Shown here in pieces: positions 57,371-64,000 of a stretch of DNA of 64,000 nt. The translations under genes were made by a program, and so were the position numbers. The DNA lies in the NCBI GenBank assembly GCA_029964075.1, contig CM057135.1, positions 5,999,001-6,063,000 of the forward strand, read 5' to 3'. The notes under the pieces were generated by a model, which did no database searches, was not told the DNA's origin, and worked only from the letters and a program-made list of their open reading frames with translations. This DNA is from Patiria pectinifera. Lineage: Eukaryota; Echinodermata; Asteroidea; Valvatida; Asterinidae. The first letter of the stretch is position 1, and each line of letters begins with the position of its first letter.

Positions 57371-58774
57371 GTGACTGTGTATATTTTCCTTAGTTTCATT
57401 TATTCATTGAACTGATTTATTTGGTTGAGTGGTTTTGAGTGTTTGTATGTGTGTGTGTGTGGATTCAGTGATAGGTTGTAAGTTCCAGTGATGAATATTC
57501 AATATTGTTGAGTAAGCCATTCATGGTATGTGGGTGTGCCAAGGAAAGTGCTTTGTTACCCGTGTGTGCCATAGGTAGCAGTATGAGTGATCAGTAGAGT
57601 ATGAACATTTGCCAAATGCCTTCCAAAATTCCTTGCATGGGAGCGGCTTGGGGTTTTGCCTATGCTAAGCTGCTGCAGGCACTTGCTCGCCAGACAAACG
57701 TGAGAGAGGACCTATTTTGTCCTGAAACTAAACATACAGCTAGTCATACAGCTAGTCTGATTTAACTGCCAGCTTTAGCCTGAACAGCCAACAACCACAT
57801 ATCTACATTGCAATTATGTGGTCTGCATAAAAAGCTGGCATTGTATGCAACTCCGAGAGAGTTTCGAAGATGCTAACTGTAAGTTTAAATTATTCTCTTT
57901 GCCCACTTTATTTCTTGTATTAATTAGAAGTGAAATTGATTTAATTGTAAAATCTGAGATTTAATTCTTTACTTGCTAAATATGTTGCGGAATTTTAGTG
58001 GGATTTTGGCTTGTAAAATTTCTAATTTCAGATGGCACAAAGAATTCTGATATATTTCTACCGAGTACAGTGAGCCTCGCACTACCCTGAGGAACTGAAG
58101 CTCTTGCCCAGGACCCCTACCTCTACCGGACCCCTTAGACCGGAATCTGAGTGATGCTGCATAGACAGTTGGCAGGCTGACAAGGACCTGGCGGCAGTCA
58201 CCTTTATGATTGTATAAAATAACTGGCGAAATACCATAAACTTTATTTGTATTTTGAATGTGAGAGTGTTAATATTTTTAAATCAACAAGATTGAAAGAA
58301 GGATTAATAATTATTCAATTTTCCCGAAGATAATATTTCATGTGGTATTGGCAATCTAAATGACTTGAGATTAATACAAAAAGAAAAGAAGTGTTTGAAC
58401 CAAAATTAAAGAAGTGTTTGAACCAAAATTAAAGAAGTGTTTGAACCAAAATTGAAGAAGTGTTTGAACCAAAATTAAAGAAGTGTTTGAGATTTAAGGC
58501 GTTGGCATTCGATGCATGGAGCGATATTTCTCATCCAAGCTAAAAACAATTGCATACAATTTTGCAAAAGTATTACTTAACAGAAAATGCATTCATCATC
58601 AACATCTTGCTAAAAAATTCTGCACGAAAGTGCCCTCTGTGAAAAATGTTATTGTGTACATACCCTTTACATAATGACCAAAAAAATTGAGCATTATTAT
58701 CACAACAAAGAACTCTCGCTTTCCCCAAACACACGCTGTTATTCTGTTTTATTTTATTTTTTTTCCATTACAAG
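57371..58774. other. Upstream sequence or introns of the following gene
   Basis: AT-rich. A possible splice donor CT/GTAAGT is at about 57879 and a CAG/ATGGC acceptor at about 58031, but coding stretches are too short to call. Confidence 0.35.
58387..58492 (+). repeat. 23-bp tandem repeat, about 4.5 copies
   Basis: Unit GAAGTGTTTGAACCAAAATT AAA, nearly perfect. Confidence 0.92.
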
Positions 58775-61268
58775 CAATTTCAAGTTCTTTTATTTGTATC
58801 CCTCATTTTGCCAGCGACCTGCTTGAGCTACTGGTCAAAAATGATGATCACGACTACAAAATCCCGAAAAACTTGATCCTGACGGCATTGCACCTAGAAG
58901 ATTTGGATGAACTCCTAGCCGCGCTTCCCCTTACAATTACAGTCCTGAAGGAACCTGAAAAAGACATTACAGAAATCAACAGTAAGTACTTTTGCATTTA
59001 TATGTACACCCACCAATATCAATAATTCTCCATCACTCATCTATGTAACAAGTCAGATCACTCCATTTCATGTCAAAAACCTGACACCCCCCAGGCTTTT
59101 TTTACCAACAAATTGAAAGCGCTTTTATCTTAAAAATGATACCACCACCTTTATTTTCCCCCTTGTTTTTTAAAGGGGCAAAGGACGAGGGGTGGGAAGG
59201 GGGTTCAAGATTCTTGTATGGATAAATTTGTTTTGGCATGTTACTGCTTCATTTCTTATTAAACTTAAATCTAACACCATCCCTGTCCTCTTGCAACATG
59301 ACGCCTCTTTGTCCAGTGCTACCATCTGCTTACTGTACAAAGATGAATAAGAAAATGTGAGTATGTACAATTCTCTTCATCCACTTTGTTCTGGGTCAGT
59401 TGTACATTACTATGATCATCATCACTTATCCAAGTCTAACAAAAGTCACAAATCCTACAATTATTAACTCGATTAATAACTTATTAACATAATGTTAAGT
59501 ATGTGTTCAAACGCACACCCCTAAGAACATGGACCAACATAGCCCTAGTCTACAGCCCGGCACTGAGTAGACTTGTATATCGCACCATATATACATGTCC
59601 ACAAAAAAGTTCATGATTGCTAGCAAACAATTCATTTAAATCATTCTGACCCATGCATTGTACATTATGATTGCTACGCCGTAGCAATCGTAGGTATTTC
59701 ATGTCTTATTCCCGACCACAATTCTCACATAGTCAGAATCTTACAGTTGCGCACCTGACTACTTTTCCTGCATCTATCATATTGAAAACATCTTGATTGC
59801 TGACAGCCTTTGTTTTTCACAATTAAAGTTGCACTTCACTTGGCAAAATCTTCCAACAAATATTCCATACGCACACTCCACCTCAGACCTTCTGCACAAA
59901 CTCTATGGGCCATGACAGAAAAAGTCAAGGTTTTTTTCAAATAATACGTCAAACTTCAAATTCTTTCACTCCTGAATCAGTGTGCTTAATCAGATTTACA
60001 ACTTATGATACTGTACTTTGCAAATCATATTAAGCAAAATAAGTGCACTCTGTATATGCAATTCTTTCTGAAATCATGCAAAAGCCCTAATTAAAAAAAG
60101 AGTACTCAGCCAAAGACTATGGCCACTCTGGGGACATGAGTGCTGAAAAATGTGCAAAACAAATTCAGGCTGGCTTTACTCACTCTTTAGCTGCCACAAT
60201 TCTCTAAACTATTCATGACATAAAGACAAGGTCTTTCATATTCCAATTTTCAAGTCTCAATTCAATATTTGAAGGGCATTTTCCTTAATTGTTTGCACCT
60301 TTGAAGCCATGTGATTGCAATTTTTAGCCAAAAAAAGACTGTTTCATGTCCAACAAAAGATTGATCCTTTATTTAGCCGTTTAGGTAGTCAGGTGACATG
60401 ACTATACAAAAACATGTAGAAACGGGGACTGGAAACCAGATACTTCTTTGGACATACATGTAATTGACTAATTCAGCACTACTGACGTGATGCACTTGTT
60501 GTTTCACATGCCAGTCTATTTTCTTGTGTACACTGTAGCATGTTTTACCTTCAGTTTTACAACTAGTATCAGACAGTGTGGTAATTGGTATGGCAGTCCC
60601 ACATTTTCGAACTAGACTAGGGCCAAGGCTCCAGAACTTCATCAACAACTATCCACACTGCAAATATTTCCAATGTTGACTTTCAACCTTTCCCTCTACT
60701 TACTTTATCCAGTCACTCTTCGTCACATGTAATCCCTTTCCACTCTATTCATTCACTGCTGTTGATAATCATGCAAAAACAGTGTTCCAAAACTCATCTA
60801 CCATGTGTTCATGCATGTGCATGAATATGTACATTTAACTTTCAAACTAACATAAAATCACAACTTCTTCATGCTCACTTCACAACATCAAACTTTTATA
60901 ATCATCATCTCAATATCTTCCTACTTTCATGTTACTTCACCACATAACGTAAACAAAAAGAACAAAATAATACATACCTCGTTGGCTTACTAAATTCATC
61001 TGTCTCCATGATGTACATCACTCATTACCAAAATGCACAGTAATTGTCTGTTGGAGGTTAGATGTCCTTACTCCAGTAAATCACACAGAAGGCACTCCAG
61101 CCACAAAACATACCAGAACAAAGCAACTCCATTGTACATTGTACATGTTAACAGAACATTGTCTTACATACTCTAAACTTTCACATTATTTATTCTCTGT
61201 TTATTAATGTATTATCTCTTTTTTCTTCTCATTCTAAAGGGAAGCTGATGAATCTGAACTACCAGTGA
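58775..61268 (+). CDS. Last two exons of an unrecognised gene
   Basis: Penultimate exon 58775-58981: polypyrimidine tract and CAAG acceptor, strong A/GTAAGT donor. It encodes SDLLELLVKNDDHDYKIPK followed by NLILTALHLEDLDELLAALP and LTITVLKEPEKD. The last exon 61240-61268 follows a TTCTCATTCTAAAG acceptor and adds KLMNLNYQ and a TGA; the phase agrees (AGG across the junction). The peptide is leucine- and acid-rich and helical-looking. I do not recognise the family. Earlier exons are not identified. Confidence 0.5.
58982..61239. other. Intron, about 2.26 kb
   Basis: AT-rich. It contains a short palindrome GATTGCTACG/CGTAGCAATC at about 59670-59690. No gene recognised. Confidence 0.4.
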
Positions 61269-61300
61269 CCCATTAAGGCCACCCCTCCACAAGAACTAAA

Positions 61301-62690
61301 CAGCCTAATCAGCACCGATCAAGACCAAATCAATAAGCATCATCACAAAGTAAAACCGCAGTTCCAAATTAAAGAAATCACTACAATCTTAGATTACTTT
61401 TATCTTCAAATACTTATTTACTTTATTACAATTTTAGTGTTTCTGAGTTCCTGTGTTTTAACATGTTACTGTGTTGCCGTTAAGTAAGTTACTGTAATTT
61501 TACAAGATACAATTACACAACCTATCATCACAAACAACATTGATCACTAATAATTAATACCAGCCATCCCCAACAAATCAGCCTAATTAGCACCGATCAA
61601 GACCAAATCAATAAGCATCATTGCAAAGTAAAACCACAGTTCCAAATTTAAATGCCGTTAAGTAAGTTACTGTAATTTTACAAGATACAATTACACAACC
61701 TATCATCACAAACAACATTGATCACTAATAATTAATACCAGCCATCCCCAACAAATCAGCCTAATCAGCACCGATCAAGATCAATTCAATAAGCATCATC
61801 GCAAAGTAAAACCACAGTTCCAAAATAAAGAAATCACTACAATCTTAGATTACTTTTATCTTCAAATACTTATTTACTTTCATTACAATTTTAGTGTTTC
61901 TGAGTTCCTGTGTTTTAACATGTTACTGTGTTGCCGTTAAGTAAGTTACTGTAATTTTACAAGATACAATTACACAACCTATCATCACAAACAACATTGA
62001 TCACTAATAATTAATACCAGCCATCCTCAACAAATCAGCCTAATCAGCACCGATCAAGACCAAATCAATAAGCATCATCGCAAAGTAAAACCACAGTTCC
62101 AAATTAAAGAAATCACTACAATCTTAGATTACTTTTGTCTTCAAATACTTATTTACTTTCATTACAATTTTAGTGTTTCTGAGTTCCTGTGTTTTAACAT
62201 GTTACTGTGTTGCCGTTAAGTCAGTTACTGTAATTTTACAAGATACAATTACACAACCTATCACCACAAACAACATTGATCACTAATAATTAATGCCAGC
62301 CATCCCCAACAAATCAGCCTAATCAGCACCGATCAAGACCAAATCAATAAGCATCATTGCAAAGTAAAACCACAGTTCCAAATGTAATTGCCGTTAAGTA
62401 AGTTACTGTAATTTTACAAGATACAATTACACAACCTATCATCACAAACAACATTGATCACTAATAATTAATACCAGCCATCCCCAACAAATCAGCCTAA
62501 TCAGCACCGATCAAGACCAAATCAGTAAGCATCATTGCAAAGTAAAACCACAGTTCCAAATTTGATTGCCGTTAAGTAAGTTGCTGTAATTTTACAAGAT
62601 ACAATTACACAACCTATCATCACAAACAACATTGATCACTAATAATTAATACCAGCCAGCCCCAACAAATAATTAGCACAAAAGTAAATA
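61301..62690 (+). repeat. Satellite array with alternating 278- and 178-bp units
   Basis: CAGCCTAATCAGCACCGATC begins units at 61301, 61579, 61757, 62036, 62315 and 62493, giving spacings of 278, 178, 279, 279 and 178. The short units lack one contiguous block of about 100 bp (from AAAGAAATCACTACAATC to the CTGTGTT just before GCCGTTAAG). Diverged partial units continue to about 62910. It starts 33 bp after the stop codon at 61266-61268, so it probably lies in that gene's 3' UTR. Confidence 0.9.
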
Positions 62691-64000
62691 TCCAATCAAT
62701 GACCATCATTACAAAATTAAACCATAATTCCCAATTTAATCATGTAACTTGAATCATAAATTACTATTATCTTTAACTTTTGCTTAAAAAATATCAGTTT
62801 TTCCAAGTGCCTGTTTTTTTAATATGTTACCGTTTTGCCATTATTTACTCTAAGTAATCTACCGTAACACAAATTTACAAGATACAATCACATAACCTAT
62901 CATAACAAACACAAATTCCACCAAAACCATTTCTTTGCTGAACAGATTTCAACTGTTTTGTCATTATTTACAGTAAAGCCCACATTATATTATTTAACTC
63001 CACATTCCTTTACAACATAAACAGTACATGAATCTTTAATCATTAACAAATTCCCCCCAAATCATTTCTTTTAATTATTGAAAGCCATCGGATCAGGATT
63101 GCCCCCTCCCAAGAAAAAATCTACTAAATCAATATAAGACAAAATTACAATTAATCACTTTATAACTCAACCCAAATAACCTAATTTTAGTAGTAACACC
63201 ACAACTCCAAATGTAATTAATCATGTAAGAAATCTTAACATATTTCCGTTATCTCCAGATATTATGTCTTCCTCTTTTAATTATACTTCTTGTTTTAACA
63301 TAGTTTGAACTGTTTTGCCATATTTACTTTATTGTAAATGCCATCATTTACACTTTAAACTATAATCACAGCAAAAATTCCCCAAAATGATTTATATTCA
63401 TCATGCTGTAATTTCAAATGCTTTTAATTTTTTGTTATATTCTATCCTGTAATTATCAATAAAAACTTCCTTTCTTGACAAAAACAAACATTGCATCCTG
63501 TTTGCCATCTCTTTCTATTCCAAATTCCATGTACTTTACACCAGAATTTCATTCTCAGCTACATGGCACGTCAATTAAAAAAAATTAATTATCATCTTTT
63601 ATACAATTATCATGACCAGCTTTTGTCTTAAGAACTAAAAATTGCCATATAACATTGTACTATCAGCACATGAGTTCATATATGGTGCAACATCTTCCAT
63701 GGCCACCCATGAACTCAACAACACTGAAAATATGAGCATTTATTCGTACAGCACATAAATTAATAGACTATAATAGGATAAGTTGAACACTATGCCAATT
63801 AAACTTTGGAATACTGCTTTCAGATACATGCTTTACTTTTATGAACTGCAATGTTTATTCAAAACTCTTTTCCAGACATAATTGTACAAAAATGTGAAAA
63901 ATTCTAAATTCAAAAGTATTTTGAATTGACTGGACATATACACACAAAAGCATGAACTAATTAAATGATCATAATTATGCGGAAAAGCCCTATGTTCTGT
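62691..64000. other. AT-rich flank, no gene recognised
   Basis: Decayed satellite-like blocks to about 62910 (CCTATCATAACAAAC), then simple AT-rich DNA. Nothing coding is seen. Confidence 0.45.

Overview
This is a non-coding-rich, intron-rich, AT-leaning animal genome segment packed with transposable elements. Ngaro, Crypton, EnSpm/CACTA, Penelope-like and Ty3/Gypsy copies occur together with a SAM-UIM-HECT ubiquitin-ligase gene of the type annotated as G2E3-like. This mix fits a marine invertebrate, most likely a deuterostome (echinoderm, hemichordate or cephalochordate). I cannot decide further from sequence alone.

Layout. 1-1575: a 5'-truncated LINE (minus strand). 1977-8915: repeat-upon-repeat. 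Helentron-like elements with 172-bp internal satellite units rich in TGACGTCA palindromes are hit by a 701-bp long-TIR element with a 9-bp target duplication. Beside them is a broken Ngaro (DIRS-order) fossil, itself hit by another Helentron-like copy and a small MITE. 9452-10471: a decayed Crypton tyrosine recombinase. 10.7-17.2 kb: MITEs, foldback hairpins and short tandem repeats. 17229-21266: a Ty3/Gypsy fossil with both 268-bp LTRs, followed by a 15-bp GC-rich tandem array. 23259-28801: a nine-exon plus-strand gene for a DDE integrase-core (transposase-like) protein, with MITEs in its introns and a partial decayed duplicate at 30.1-30.6 kb.

30763-42111: one 11.35-kb EnSpm/CACTA element with matching TIRs and a TA duplication. 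It is inserted inside an older MITE whose two halves lie on either side. It carries two minus-strand genes: a C2H2-finger transposase (37478-39958) and a spliced accessory gene (32023-37197). Inside its last intron is a palindromic module joining hammerhead-ribozyme-like cores to hairpins that match the histone mRNA 3' stem-loop.

43694-52988: the probable host gene, a minus-strand SAM-UIM-HECT E3 ubiquitin ligase of at least ten exons with several MITEs in its introns. 53799-54625: a 26-bp minisatellite. 55182-57368: a Penelope-like element (RT plus GIY-YIG) with a hammerhead-like relic at its 3' side and a MITE in its last codons. 58775-61268: the last two exons of an unrecognised plus-strand gene. 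Its 3' flank runs straight into a satellite of alternating 278- and 178-bp units (61301-62690).

A recurrent observation is that several reading frames of DNA transposons and of the two host-like genes break by one extra base in a homopolymer. This suggests either assembly homopolymer errors or a shared mutational bias.
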